NCBI GenBank assembly: GCA_033807695.1 | Contig: CM066305.1 | Location: forward strand, 558,001-622,000 | DNA: 64,000 bases | Source: Daedaleopsis sinensis | Lineage: Eukaryota; Basidiomycota; Agaricomycetes; Polyporales; Polyporaceae | Direction of reading: 5' to 3' | Part shown: piece after piece, positions 36,101-48,400 of the stretch | Layout: every line of letters starts with the position of its first letter | Position numbering within the stretch: position 1 is the first letter of the stretch | Translations under genes and position numbers: made by a program | Notes under the pieces: model-generated | What the model saw: only the letters and a program-made list of their open reading frames with translations | Told to the model about the DNA's origin: nothing | Database searches by the model: none

Positions 36101-37227
36101 ATAAACCCGCCTCGTGGGTTGTCAGATGGCCCGGGGCTCCTGCGGCGTCGGGCGCAGAGCGGCCTGCGCGGACGGCTGGGGGCGCGAGGGGAGGGGGTGA
36201 CGTGCAGCGCGCGCGCCGGCGACGTGCAGGACGGCGGGGCAATCTAACCATAGGACGGTGCGGCCGGGCGATGCGCACGCGAAGGCTCAGCGGGCTGACG
36301 TCGGTGGGGGGGCCGGGTGCCTTGTGTGGCGAGCTGGCAGCCCTCGAGGCGTGGATGGAAGGGGAGGGCGTGGGAGGCGGGACTAGAAGCAGGCAACGCG
36401 GACGGAGACGGGATTCGCATCGGTCGCGGGTGCGCTCGCAGTCGACTCGACGATCGATCTCGGGCTGGGACGAATTTGAGCGGTGGCCGGTAGGGGGTGC
36501 CCCGGTCTGGGCACGCGCTCTGTCCGGGGCGAGGGTCGGTGCTGGATCATCGATGATCTCACTGGTCCGTGCAGCGGTGCGATGGGCTGCTATGGCGGTA
36601 TGCAACCGTCCTTGGCGGTCGAGCAGGAGCTGACATGGGTCGGACGCCTCCAGGGTGTGCAGGCCGCCGCCGCGGTGGCTGGGGGCGCGCAGGGGATCCG
36701 CCGCCGTTCGCGCAGGGTTCGAGACGTGATCTGGAGATCCGAGAGGGCGGAGACGAGTCGGACGGTGGGCGGAGGTCGCCGGCGACCACTGCAGCTTGGG
36801 TTGATGCCCGGCCCATATCTGACAGCGCGCCTACTGCTGCACGTCGGCCGCATATGGGGCCCCCACTGCCATTCTCGGCCGGCGAGAGATCGCTCTGGGC
36901 GAAGTGTTCGGTCGGGGGTGGACCCATCACGACTGTCACAGCTGGTTCGCATGCGCAACTCGAACGTCTTCTCGTCACCGTCTCAGCACACGCACACTAT
37001 ATAACCTCGCCTCCGCGTTCGCTCCCTCCACGCGTCTCCTTTCCTCTCCCCACCACCCCCTCCTCCCTCGCCGCGATCAGCAGGGTACCGCTCTCCTCGC
37101 CTCAACTCCTCCCGCTCCACCCACACTCGTCGCCAACAGACAGCCCTTCACCCGCACGTCCCAAGCCCTGCCAAACAAGTCCGCAATATCAACTTCAGCT
37201 CTTCATCCAATCTCCCTCTCTACCACA
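33179..37227. other. About 4 kb GC-rich region without a convincing gene
   Basis: Many overlapping open frames occur on both strands, as expected at this GC content, but none shows motifs, phased introns or family-like sequence. Visible small features are an 18-bp stretch with gttaacgttaac near 34650 and a (CA)-rich run at about 35290-35322. The right end holds the promoter of the P450 gene. A non-coding RNA or a fast-evolving gene could be missed. Confidence 0.45.
36998..37004 (+). promoter_or_regulatory. TATA box of the P450 gene
   Basis: TATATAA lies 224 bp upstream of the chosen start at 37228, followed by a pyrimidine-rich leader (about 37010-37230), as usual for highly expressed fungal promoters. 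Confidence 0.6.
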
Positions 37228-39330
37228 ATGTCCACCGCTTCTTCGCCCACCGCCAACTTCCCCGCGATCCTCCCCGCACCCGCCCTCCTCGCCACCAATC
37301 TGCCCTCGCTCTTCGTCCTCGCCCTATCCGCCATCGCCCTCTACTTCTGCGCAACCTCCGTCTACCACCTCTTCTTCTCGCCCCTCGCAGCGATCCCCGG
37401 TCCTTGGTATGCGGCCCTTTCGGACTTTTGGTTGACAACCCACGTCGCTCGCCTCCAGCAATGCATGACCGTACAGGCCCTCTTCGAGAAATACGGCCCC
37501 GTCGTCCGCGTCGGCCCGAACAAGGTCGTCTTTTGCGACCTCACCACCATGCGCAGCGTCTACTGCGTACACAAGTTCGACAAAAGCCAATTCTACAAGG
37601 CGCTCCTCACGTCAGTCCTTCCCTGTTCCCTGTTTAATCTCCTCCCTGACATCTCTTTATTGCATTCAGGAACGACAACGACCATGCGTATGTGGCTGTA
37701 TGCATGTTCGTCTTGTCTAACAACTGACCGACCATCGCCCGACAGCATGACAACCCTGCCCCACTCTGAACACGCCGCACGCCGCAAGGCGTACGCGCCC
37801 CATTACAATCTATCCCATCTCACCCAGTTCCAGTCCGAGATCACTGACTCCGTCATCAAGGTCGTGCACGTCAGTCCTTCCTCCCGGTGATCATCGCGTG
37901 CTATGTCATTGATCTGTCCGGCTTCTGCAGATCCTCGAGAGCGAGCAAGGCAAGACGTCTGTTTCGTGCCCTGAGATCTTCCGGCACCTCATGGTCGACA
38001 TCATCTCGACCACCGTCTTCGGTTCCCGCCCGGGCGCGCTCGACAACTGGTCCATGGGCGTTCGCGACGCCTTGTCCCAGGCGGTGAAGGACTTCCCGAC
38101 CAGGGGCATCGTGGTATGTCTGACAATCGCAGCGTTGTGCCCTTGGCTAACGTATAGCTCGAATAGAGGAGCTTTATCCCCACCTGGGCTTGGAAGCTCG
38201 TTTGCCGCATCCCGAGTGAGGCGTGGCGTCGGATCTGCAACTCTGATAAGACCATGGCAGAGGTGGGAGATCTCGTCGTCTCCGTTGATAACTGGACTTA
38301 CCGTGTTCTCAGTTCGTCCGCGGCCGTCTCGACGACACATCGGCCAGGATGCACGCAGCCCCCGGCGAAAAGGATGACAAGACTCCCATGATCCAGCGTA
38401 TGCTCCAGCACCGCATCTCCGGAACTCAGGGCGGTCTCTCCGTTCAGAACATCATTTCCGAATGCATGGGACATCTGTAAGCCCCGTCCGTCATCTTGCT
38501 CGTCATCTTGCTGATCGACGGTGATCCAGCGTCGCCGGGGTCGACACCTCTTCGACCACGCTCTCGTTCTTCTTCTGGGAACTCAGCCGCCGCAAGGACG
38601 TCATGAGGAAGATCCAGGACGAGCTCGACGAGCACATGCACGACCGCCGTGTCGTCCCCGACTTTTCCACCCTCTGCAAGATGCCGTACCTGAACGCGTT
38701 CATCAAAGAAGGTCGGTCGATCCCCGATCCGCTCGTGACGTGTTCGCTGACATCATGCATAGGCATGCGCGTATATGGACCTGCTCCTTCCCTCCTCGAG
38801 CGCGTCGTGCCCTCGACGAAAATTGACGACTCGTTTGACATGATGGGCTATGCGCTCCCTCCGGGGACAGTTGTCGCGACCCAGGCCTGGAGCATGCACC
38901 GCGACCACGAGGTCTTCCCCAGCCCGGAGACCTTCCTCCCTGAGCGGTGGCTCGCTGTCCCGGACGTGGAGGGTGAGGACGAGAGGCTCGCTAGGTGTGT
39001 GTTAATTGCTCGAGTTCCCGAACCCGGCGTGGGCTGACAGGCGCGTCACAGGATGTCGCAGTACCTGATGCCGTTCGGAGTGGGCAGCCGCATGTGCGGC
39101 GGCCAGAACCTGGCGCAGATCGTGCTGCGTGTAGCCATCGCCGCCATCGTCTCCAACTTCGAGATCTCTGTCAACCGGAGCGAGACCAACGAGCGCACGA
39201 TGCAGATCAAGGACGCCTTCGTGAGTCTCGCCGTCGCGCCCTACCCTTCATGCTGACATGTCCCCGCCCGCAGGTGATCCACCCGGCCACGAAGGAGTGC
39301 AAGCTGATCTTCACGCCCCGGAAATGCTGA
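37228..39330 (+). CDS. Cytochrome P450 monooxygenase
   Basis: A heme-thiolate oxygenase anchored in the ER membrane. The N-terminus has a hydrophobic anchor (SLFVLALSAIALYFCATSVY) followed by the Pro-rich hinge IPGPW. The I-helix reads AGVDTSSTT, at about 38532-38560. The K-helix ExxR is EGMR, joined across an intron at about 38711-38762. The heme loop FGVGSRMCGG is at 39074-39103, with the cysteine ligand codon at 39095-39097. About eight introns follow GT-AG rules; the stop is at 39328-39330. Start 37228 is the Met directly before the anchor; longer upstream frames are pyrimidine-leader artefacts. Family and substrate cannot be set by eye. Neighbours do not form an obvious biosynthetic cluster. 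Confidence 0.9.
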
Positions 39331-39529
39331 CGTGCGACGCGATCTCCCCCCTGCCCCCGCCCCTGCCCCTGCCCGCATTCTTGGATTCGCATTCCCGGTG
39401 GTTTGGTATAGCATATTTCGCGCATAATCCTCCGTTCGTTTGAGACGTCGCCGTATCCGTAACTTACAGCTTGAATAATCGCCCCCGCCCCGCCCCGCCC
39501 CCGTCCCGTCTTTTCGCCGTCCTGTCTCT
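39331..39529. other. 3' flank of the P450 gene
   Basis: GC-rich, pyrimidine-rich DNA leading into the minisatellite. It contains cccctgcccctgcc-type runs. No gene. Confidence 0.4.
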
Positions 39530-39765
39530 TCGCCGACCCCTCCCCCGCACCACGCTGCGACCTCTCGCGTTTTCTGTCCCCGCCGTACGCCGTGACCTCT
39601 CCCGCTGTCCGTCCCCGCCCCGCCCCACACCGTGACCGCTCGCGCTTTCTGTCCCCGTCGCACGCCGTGACCGCTCGCGCTTTCTGTCTCCGCCCCACAC
39701 CGTGACCGATCGCGCTTTCTGTCCCCGCCCCGCCCCACACCGTGACCGACCGCGCTTTCCGCCCC
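39530..39765. repeat. Minisatellite (about 38-43 bp units)
   Basis: About six imperfect copies of a unit with ctttctgtccccgcc...caccgtgaccg(c/a)tcgcg. The length varies through an extra ccgcccc. The minus-strand open frame across it (39207-39989) is repetitive Arg/Gly-rich and is judged an artefact. Confidence 0.85.
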
Positions 39766-40094
39766 CCTCCCGCTCTCGCCGTCGTCGCTCTCGCGGTCTG
39801 ATTATGCAGTCTATCGTTATCGTCTTGTTCAGCTATCCCCCACCCACCCGCCGGCCGGCCGGCCGGCCCGTACCGTTGTTTTCGTGTACAAACACTATAG
39901 CTAGCAGTAGCAGCAGAGAAGAAGAAGTAGGCAGCATTTAGGATACACACACCGTCGAGGAGGACGCCCAACAAGTACCGTACACGCACGCACGCGAATG
40001 AATTTGAATATGGAATGTAGTCGACTCGATCGAAGTATTCTGTAGCCTGCGATATGTCCGATTAGGCATGCGCTCCGAGTGTAAGTTTACGCAC
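39766..40094. other. Intergenic spacer
   Basis: No gene recognised. There is a ggccggccggcc run near 39855-39866 and an agcagtagcagcag run near 39904. Confidence 0.35.
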
Positions 40095-40265
40095 TTTGGG
40101 TTTGACACAACCCCACACGGCCACGCAAACTTGAATGTGCACCGGGACGTCGACTAACAGCGGTCTCACCCGTGTCCGAGAAGAAAACGACGTGCCACTG
40201 CGACTGACGGCCCTCTCGGACGTGCGCGCGGAAGTGCTCCCAGAGTCGCAGCGAGGAGCTCGCTG
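40095..40265 (-). pseudogene. Relic of the C-terminus of a CRN/RHS-like gene
   Basis: On minus, one frame encodes LRLWEHFRAHVREGRQS then WHVVFFSDTGE. This matches the order LAQLWKHLRAPVRRGREWHVVFFAPD near the end of the complete gene at 26246-28759. About 60 nt further, in another frame, VCVAVWGCV matches its VAGVWGCV. A frameshift separates them and no other part of the gene is seen. This is a decayed fragment about 12 kb away from the full gene. Confidence 0.65.
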
Positions 40266-41489
40266 CTCGACTCGTACTCGTACTCGGCTTGCAAGGGAGA
40301 CAAGCACCGAGGCCGAGGTCCGATGGGAACGCATGATGCATGATGCATGATGGATGATGGACGGCTCTGCCAGTGGGTCGACCGCGTTCTCAATTGCAAT
40401 TTGCAAACGGGGCCCGGGGTTTACCTAGGGAGGTGGGCCTCGGGAGTACACTGACTCCGAGTCAGTACACGGACCTTATGCCCATGCAAGGAGGCTCGCG
40501 GGTCGGGGGACATCATCATCATCGCCGCGGAGAGGTGCATGCCATGAGGCCTTGAGGGCGGGGCCGGGGGCGGACGTCCCAAGTCCTAGCGAGACTCGAC
40601 AGCGTCCGACTCGGATGTCGAGATGTCACTGGCAGGCTGCGCGGCTCGCAAGTAACAGCAGTGGCGGGCGGCGGGTGTTTACGAGCACTGCGCAGGGACG
40701 GAGAGAAGATGTAGATCACCAGGCGGGAATCCTCACGCGTACGGACTGACGGAGTTCAGTCGATGGCTACGGTTGACTGAATTTGACTTTGACTTCGTTC
40801 GTGGCGTCCTTGTCGAGGGAGGACCAAGGAGGACCAAGGCACGCGGGACGCGTGAGTACCCACCATCACGTGCCTCGCGGGCATAACCACATCTATGATC
40901 TCAGTCGCGACTCGCAAGTGACCGTGTGCACACGTTTAGTTCAAGGATCGGCTAGGTCCCCGCACACATTTAGATTCCGATAGCAATGTGTTCTGCATGG
41001 ACCGCCAGTCCACAATCCACAACAGACAGCGGACGCGAGTCTATGGTACAGTATAGATAGATGTAGGACAACACGATCATCCCAGATCCCAGACAGTGTC
41101 CCTCCAACGATATCGATACCGGTCAAAGGCAAAGGCAAATGCAGAGAGAGATGCGCCCAGAGAAGCGGAAGCGGAAGCTAAAGACGTCTATGTGTGAAAT
41201 GAAACGGGAGGAGTAATAGGAATACTTAGGAGCCCGTTGCGAATGCGAATGCGAATGCGAATGTGAAGAGCGAAGAGCGATGAGGCGTTTGGTCAGCGGC
41301 ACTGGTGTGTCGCCGATAGATACGAGGTCCCGGTGGCTCCAGAGAGAAAGAGACGGGTGCGCGGAAAGTAGCGACCGAAGCAGGGGAAGAACGAGGGCGG
41401 GCGGCGAGCCGCGAGATAATGATACACAATATACAGCATACCGAGGTGTTGGCGCACCGGCCAGGGTTGGAGCGATCTGCGTCCACCGT
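40266..41489. other. Intergenic region
   Basis: No gene is recognised. Simple repeats: atgatgcatgatgcatgatgg at about 40330-40355 and four gcgaat units at about 41235-41260. The right part must contain the 3' untranslated region of the coiled-coil gene. Confidence 0.4.
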
Positions 41490-44400
41490 TCACCGGTTCT
41501 TCTTGCGCCCCTTCTTCCCCTTGGTGGTCGTCGCCGTGGTGCCGCTGACGGCGGACGCCCCGGGCGAGGCCGCGCGCGGCATGACCGGGATCGGCTCGCG
41601 ATCGATGTCCGCGAGCGGCGTCGTCGGACGGCGCGGGGACCTGCAGGCGAAGCACAAAGTTCAGCCACCGCCGAACAACACGACGAGGAGAGACTTACGG
41701 TGGGATGACCACGGGCTGCGTGATCGGCGTCGGCTCCGGGATGGGGATGGGGATGACCGGGTCGACGACCATCGGGAGCGCCATCGATGGCGAGCGGGGC
41801 GACGCCAGCGGCATATTCCACGAGCCGCCCCCGCGCATGGGCGACCGCGGCCGCATGCCCATTTCCGAGGGCGGGCGCGAGCCCCCGAGCACCGAACCGC
41901 GCGTGACAGGACCGCCGACAACGGAGCCCGACACGGACGCCGGGAGCGGGACGCGCGCGGCGCGGGACGTGTGCGACGCGAGGCTCTGGCTCGTGCTCGA
42001 CCGCGGCGTGGGCGGCACGGGGTACGAGACGTTCGGCGGGACGGGCGCGGCGGCGTACGCGGGCGTCGAGCGGCCCGAGCGCGACCGCGCGGGCAGCTTC
42101 TTCGTGCGCGCGGGGGGCGTCGTGAGCGAGTCCCCGGAGCCCAGCCCGGACGACACGGACACGCTCGAGGTCGAGTCCGAGTCGTCGTCGCGCCGGCGGA
42201 TCGCGGAGCGCGTGTACGGCGCGTTGCGCGTCGAGCCCGCCGACTGCGAGCTCCTGCTCGACGGCTGCAGCGGGATGACGGGCGGGGGCCCCTCGCTCGC
42301 GCCTGGGAAGCCGCCTGGGATGCCAGGCTCAGCAGAGCTACCGGCTGGGCCGATGGTGCTTCCGCCGTAGCTGGACGGTGGCAAGGGTACACCTGCGGGC
42401 CCGATGCTGCTGCCGACGCTGGGAGAAGGCGGGCCTGTTGGAATAAAGCCGGGGGGCGGCCACTGTCCGCCAGTGAGCATCACAGGCGGGGGAATGACCG
42501 GATTGGTGGGGGCGGGAGGCTCCGTGGAGGGATCGGGCTCTGTCGACGTGTCGGGGAGTGGCCTGTCAGCATCTTGAGGACTGAGGAAGAAGCGGTGGGG
42601 CTCGATGCCTTCAGCTCGGGAAACATTGGACTCGGGACGAGACTAGGGAACGCATGAGCAAAACGGGACTTCTACGACGTGGGCTAGGAACGTACCGGCG
42701 GAACAACGGTGAAGCTGAACTCGTTGGAGGACATGCTGCCTCTGTTCTCCTGCTCCTGTTGGTGGGCTGGAGGAGGCGGTCGCAGAGAGGGAGCCGGTGC
42801 GGAGATCGCAGGCGACAACGTGTCCGGAGAGGAGTGCGGTGAGTGAGGAGGAGCATACATGTTCTGCGAACGAGAGAGATGATCTCTACTCGAGTACCGA
42901 GGCATGCTCTGCTGGGCAGGAGGCGCGCTCTGGACAGGTTCAAAGCGGCCATATGGAGTACTCTCTCTCGAAGGCTCTTCTGGTCTCCTATATCGCGACG
43001 TGCTATATGAATGCTCGGACCCGTATCGAGGCGTGGTGGTTCTGAAATAGTCATCGTCAGAACGACCCATGTTCTCCGTGCTTCTCTGATAACGAGGGGT
43101 AGTGTCAGGGTAAGTAGGATTCTGTGGTGGCGGAGGGTTGTTCTGTGGTGGAGGAGACATGCTCTGGGCCGGGACGGGCATCCCTGGACTGGGCGTCGGC
43201 ATCTGGAAGCTCTGCGTCGACAACTACCGCATCTCTGCATTAGCAGTGAACGCGACTGCACGTTCGGCGTACTCACGTTGTGCATGTCATACGTCGGCGA
43301 CGACGCAGAAGACGTGCGTTCCCGCTCTTCGGCGATAGCGCTGAGAACATTCGGCCGGTCTCGAACGGTGCTTCTGTGCGTGCTTGGGGCGGGACCAGTA
43401 GAGGGCGGCCCAAGGATCTCGAACTGAGACATCGTGGTCGATTGCGACTCGGTCGAGTTACGCCGCCTGTGTTTGGGTCTGCGGCTCGGTTCGGAATGAG
43501 CAGGAGGCGGGATCATCACCGGCTCTTCCGGGATGTTCATCACGTTGTTGAGAACCGCGGAGAGCGGCGGCGACGGAGTAGGAGGCGGTGGGGCCATTTC
43601 GTGGGGCGGAGGCAGACGGATGCGCATATCTTCGTCTTGTGTTGGAATCCAGCCATCGGGCGGGATGTCTACGGGAGGATGCGATGGCGTAGTCAACATG
43701 TTGTGAGCCGATCTTGGGCGAATGTCAGGATCAGAACGGGTCCTCCCAGAAGCCATCGAGGCAGCAGGTGTGGGCATACGCGCAGGCGTCGTAACAGGCG
43801 GAGGCATAGGGAGGTTGTTGTCCAACATTTGGGTATAGTTCGCTGAGGGGACGTTCTCTGCCGAGTCTTCCTCTGAGGAAGACGGACGCGACTCTTGCGG
43901 CGGCTCGTAGTGACGTGCGCGAGGGGTTTCGAATCCCATCTCCGTGACCGGGGCCGACGTGTATGCGCGCTCACTCGCGACCGACCTACCGTGCTCGAAC
44001 CCATCTGACCTTCCCTCCTCGTACCCCATCACCCGTCCCTGCGCCAACCCCTCCTCGATGCCCTGTATGCGGCCCTCCTCCCTCGCGCGCATGACGATCT
44101 TCTCCTCTTTCAGCCTCCGCGCTGTGCTCCGCGCCTTCGCAGCCGCTTCTTCCGCGTCAAGTCGCTGCGCCTCGACGGTGTCCAGGAGCCTCTGGGCGCG
44201 GCGGAGCTCCTCCCGTGCGTGTTCGTACTGCATCTTGTACAGACGGAGTTCCTCGTTCGCGCGCGCACCAGCCTGCTCGGCTGCGATCTTCGCCTCGTTG
44301 GCGGCCTTGAAGAGTGCGAGGACCTCCCGGGTCTTGGCCTCTGCGGCGTCCGCGCGGGCGCGCTCTGCCTTGAGCTGTTCGCTGAGAGTGTAGAGGGTGC

Positions 44401-44608
44401 GCTTGAGGTCCATGGTGTCGCGTTCGCGGGCGACGAGGACGCGGGCGACGTCGCGCATGGAGCTGAAGCCGTGGGTGTGGTCATCCTTGGAGCGGCGTCT
44501 TCGAGCCTGCTCGCTTATGCTCGAGCGAGCGGAACGCACCGTGGACGTTGAGATCTCTATGGGGGACTCTGATTGTGATGTCGATGAAGAAGATTCGTCT
44601 GAGGCCAT
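41490..44608 (-). CDS. Coiled-coil, Pro/Ser-rich protein of unknown function
   Basis: The start MASDESSSSTSQSE at 44608 is followed by a Ser-rich leader, a basic patch, and FSSMRDVARVLVARERDTMDL. A coiled coil of about 130 residues comes next (about 44430-44020), rich in Glu/Ala/Arg heptads, with a glycine-spaced segment (GIEEGLAQGRVMGYEEGRSDG) at its end. The rest is long, disordered Pro/Ser/Arg-rich sequence, joined over introns near 43225-43275, 42480-42690 and 41640-41698. The C-terminus is basic (KGKKGRKKNR, stop at 41490-41492). I do not recognise a catalytic domain. The pattern suggests a scaffold or cytoskeleton-associated protein, but that is a guess. Exon borders in the 42480-42690 part are the least certain. 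Confidence 0.7.
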
Positions 44609-45451
44609 ATTAGAGCGTGAAACAGTAGTGTACAGTCTGCTGTGACGTCTTAGCTCGCCCGTTTGCACACCGAGAGCATGCGCATGGCACGTACCCAGGT
44701 AAATCGTGAGGTCGTGAGCATGCAAGTCTGTGTCCGAGTCAGCTTCCAGAGTGACGTGTGCGCGATGGATGTTGTGTTGGATAGGCAAGAGGGTGATGCA
44801 CTGACCGTGAACAATGTGCTAGATATAGGCGATAGAAAGCTTTCGCGAATGGCGATGGTGTCCAAACAGACCACGATGCACCCTCTGGCGCCCATAGTTT
44901 CACAATTGGACCTTTTTTGAGACGCCCATATCCCAACTCTTGACGTAATAACGCGGAGGCAAGAAATTCACCGAGAACTTGAGTCCGGGGACAGCGACCA
45001 CCAGAGACCACCAGCTGGGTACCGGTGAGCTGGAGAGGTCGGGGAAAGGAGCAGGCAGGTCTCTAGCTACTTATACTGATCGTGACCACCATCTTGCGTC
45101 ATGTCTATGTGACGGAAAGCGACGATCTCAGTTCGCCGCTTGGACTTGCCCCAATCTTTGCAATGATTGCATGTGCGGCATCATGAGCTGCTCTACACAC
45201 ACTGATCAAGCAGTGTAAATCCAACTATATTGCATTGACGAGCGCGGGAAACATATATGCGATACATGCGAGGCAGACAACATGAAGTGAGTACGACAAC
45301 GATCAGACAATCAGACAATCAGAGCTTGAGTCGCGGCACTACCAATCGTACGTGGGGAAGGAGGCGGAGGAGGAGAGAAGGAGCTCTCAAGCAGAGCAAA
45401 AAGCGATGGACACAGACCACGAGGACTCGGGGAACAAGCACGCACGCACGG
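44609..45451. other. Intergenic region between two co-directional genes
   Basis: No gene recognised. Open frames on both strands are short and without motifs. It should contain the promoter of the coiled-coil gene and the 3' flank of NUP98. Confidence 0.4.
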
Positions 45452-48400
45452 TCAGAAGTGATCGACGGTGAACGTCCACTTGCCCTCCTCGATGTCGAAG
45501 CCCCCGAAGTGCGTGTGCTTCATGTTCTTCAGCCGCTTGAAGTGCTTCTGCGCGGCCGGGTTGCTCTCGTCCTTGATCGGCTCGCGCGTCGCCTTGTCCA
45601 GCGCCCAGCAGTGCACGAGCTCGATCTTGGCGCGCACGTTCAGCCCCGAGCCCGGCGGCGGCTTCTCCGCCTCGTCCGCGTCCGGGTACACGCTGCATTC
45701 CTTGTCGTCGAACCGCACGACCTCCCCGAGCAGGCTCGACAGCCGCGGGAGGCCTGTCAGGTCCACCGGCTCGAGGAACGTGATCTGCCCGTACCCGACG
45801 CGTCCGACCACGAGCCCGCTGAAGGACTGGAGCTCGTCGTGGCCCAGCGCCTTCAAGGCTGCAAGGTCGGGCTTCACCCAATAATCGCCTTCCTGCAGCT
45901 CAGAGGGATCCCTCGCGCTCTTGGCGGGAGAGCCAAGGACCTCTGATCCCTGCGCAGCGAATCGCCCTGTCTTCTGCGGCTGAGATCGTCCGGCGGGAGT
46001 AGGAGACTCCATTCGAGGCGCAGATGGGGACGCGGCTGCAGCCTCTGACTCTCGAGCAGCTATGCTGAGCTTGGGGTTGAAAGAGGGCCCGCCGACGGTG
46101 GACTTGCTGAAGAGATCAGCAGCTTCGACCTTCTTGTCCAGGGTGAGCTTCTTGACGCTCTGCCGGGCACCGCTGCCTAGCGTAGGGCTTGGACTGCCGC
46201 TGGTTAGGAACGCATCTGGACCGAGCAAGCTCTTGGAGGAAGACGCTTTGCTGAGCGATAACGCGTTGGGCTTCCCAGAGAGGAGGCTGGCGCCGAGTTG
46301 GCTTGAGCCTGCACCCGGAGGGGTGGATGTCGACCCGAACCCACGCAGCTTGGTCGACGCAGGCGCGTAACGCAACTGTAGCTGAGGTACAGGGGTCCGC
46401 GTAGGGACATCGACAAAGTACCCGGGCTTCTTCTTCGGCTGTTGGTCAAGCGTAACAGCTCGAGGACCAGGAGGCAGCATGCTGAAGATCGGCAGATTGG
46501 TGCTGATGGGCTGCGCGATGGATGCTGTCAGCGGAGCTTGTGACTGTCCAAGGGCAGAGGCACCCATCGTAGCAGTAGACCCTCCTAGGGTACTATTACC
46601 AAACAACGAACTGCCAAACCCGCCTTGTTGTTGGGCTGTCGATGTCGACATACCCAACGGGGGCGCGGCTGGTTTGCCGAAATTGTTGTTGAATCCGCCG
46701 AAGGTGTTGTTGGGTTGTTGGGGCTGAGAGGGCTGGCCCAAGGTAGAACCGAACAAAGGGTTGGTAGTCTGGTTCTGCTGCGTTGGGTTGAATAGACCAC
46801 CACCTGGGGCGGGAGCGGTCGTCGTAGGTTTAGTCCCGAAAAGGCTTCCGCCAAAAGCATTTTGCTGCGGCTGAACGCCCGGCTGCTGTTGCTGTTGCTG
46901 GGTGTTTCCGAACAGGCCACCCCCAGTAGCACCACCAAACAAGCCCGTCCCAGTTTGTTGTTGTTGAGCAGGCTGCCCGCCAAATACTAGAAAGGTGCGT
47001 TGAGCTGAAAGTACAAGATGAACACCGAAAAACGTACGACTGTTTTGCTGAGGCTGTTGTTGTGGCTGTTGTTGGGTGTTGGGAAACAAGCCTCCGGTCG
47101 TACCGAAAATGCTTCCCGTCTGCTGGGTGCCTGCTTGTTGTTGAGGCTGGGCAGTCTGACCAAACCCACTAAACGCGTTCGTTGCAGGCTGGGTCGTATT
47201 TGTGGCTCCAAATATTGACGGCTTTGGTTGATTGGCTCCTAGACACGATCATTAAGCATCGCGTGCAGCCAAACATAACAAGAGTGAACGTACCAAATCC
47301 ACTAAACGCACCAGTTCCAGTCTGTTGCTGCTGCTGCTGCGGCTGCGGCTGTCCGAATATTCCGCTAGTCTGCTGTTGATTCTGTGGCTGGCTGAACGTG
47401 CCCGTAGTACCACCAAACGTCGTTCCGGTCGCTCCTGTTCAGTTGTGATATTAGCCACGGGTCGTAGAGCACGACAGCGATGGAGTTCTTACCAAACCCG
47501 GGTTTCGGTTGATTGGCGTTGAATGCATTATTGCCGAATAGTCCACCGCCTTGCTGCTGTTGCTGCGGCTGTTGCTGGCTAAACGCACCGAAACCCGTCG
47601 ACTGCTGTGGTTGCGGCTGGGTACTTTGCTGTCCAAATGCACCACCTCCACCGAATATACCGCCTGTGGTACCTGTAGTACCTGTATTGGTCGCACCTGC
47701 TGGCTGGGCGAAAGCTCCGAACCCGGTAGTCGCGGGCTGTGTCGTTGTGCTCGGGTTACCGAAGCCCCCAAAGGTTGTGCCAGTAGCAGCAGGCTGGTTC
47801 GCAGTTTGGCCGAATATACCAGTGGATGGTTGTGATGGTGCGGTGAACGACGTCTGTCCAAAGGCTCCTGCAGTCTTTCGACCCTGTTGGTAATCTTGGT
47901 ACCTCAATTCCTAGAAATATCCTGTTGAAGACAAGAGAATGATGCATGTGTGTGGAGACGAACCTCGAAAGACGCAGAGCGATACTGCGGCATTGCGGAT
48001 ATACTCTGGTATTGCAGAGTTACACCGACTCCGCCGTCCTGCTCTTTGAAGACAGCGAAAGGGACAGAGGACCCAGTCGTGACGGGTGCGCCCCCATCAT
48101 TACTTGCTATATACCACGCGGCTCGAGTCAATGAATCATCCATCGTGGAATGTATGTACGCACCTGTCTGTGCGGTACCGAACCCTGTAGCAGGCTTCTG
48201 TTGTTGTTGTCCGAACATGCCTCCTGTCCCAAAAGCGTTCGTGCTAGTGGAAGGCTGCGCCCCGAACATGCCCGTCCCGGTCCCTGTCGCCGGCGCCGTC
48301 GCCCCCGTGTTCGCGCCACCGAACGCGCCCGTCCCATTGGCTCCAAATGCTGAGGTCCCTCCTCCTCCGAAGGCCCCGAAGCCCGTGGAAGGTTTTGGCT

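Noticed and set aside
36569..37435. Plus-strand open frame covering the P450 promoter (288 aa)
   Set aside because: It crosses the TATA box and the pyrimidine leader and is out of frame with the P450 anchor helix.
39207..39989. Repetitive minus-strand open frame (260 aa)
   Set aside because: It translates the minisatellite; units are of changing length and the product is biased Arg/Gly/Glu without a domain.
41419..42657. Long plus-strand open frame (412 aa)
   Set aside because: It lies antisense to the Pro/Ser-rich part of the 41490-44608 gene, is Arg/Ala-rich low complexity, and has no motifs. The minus-strand frame has coherent introns and composition.
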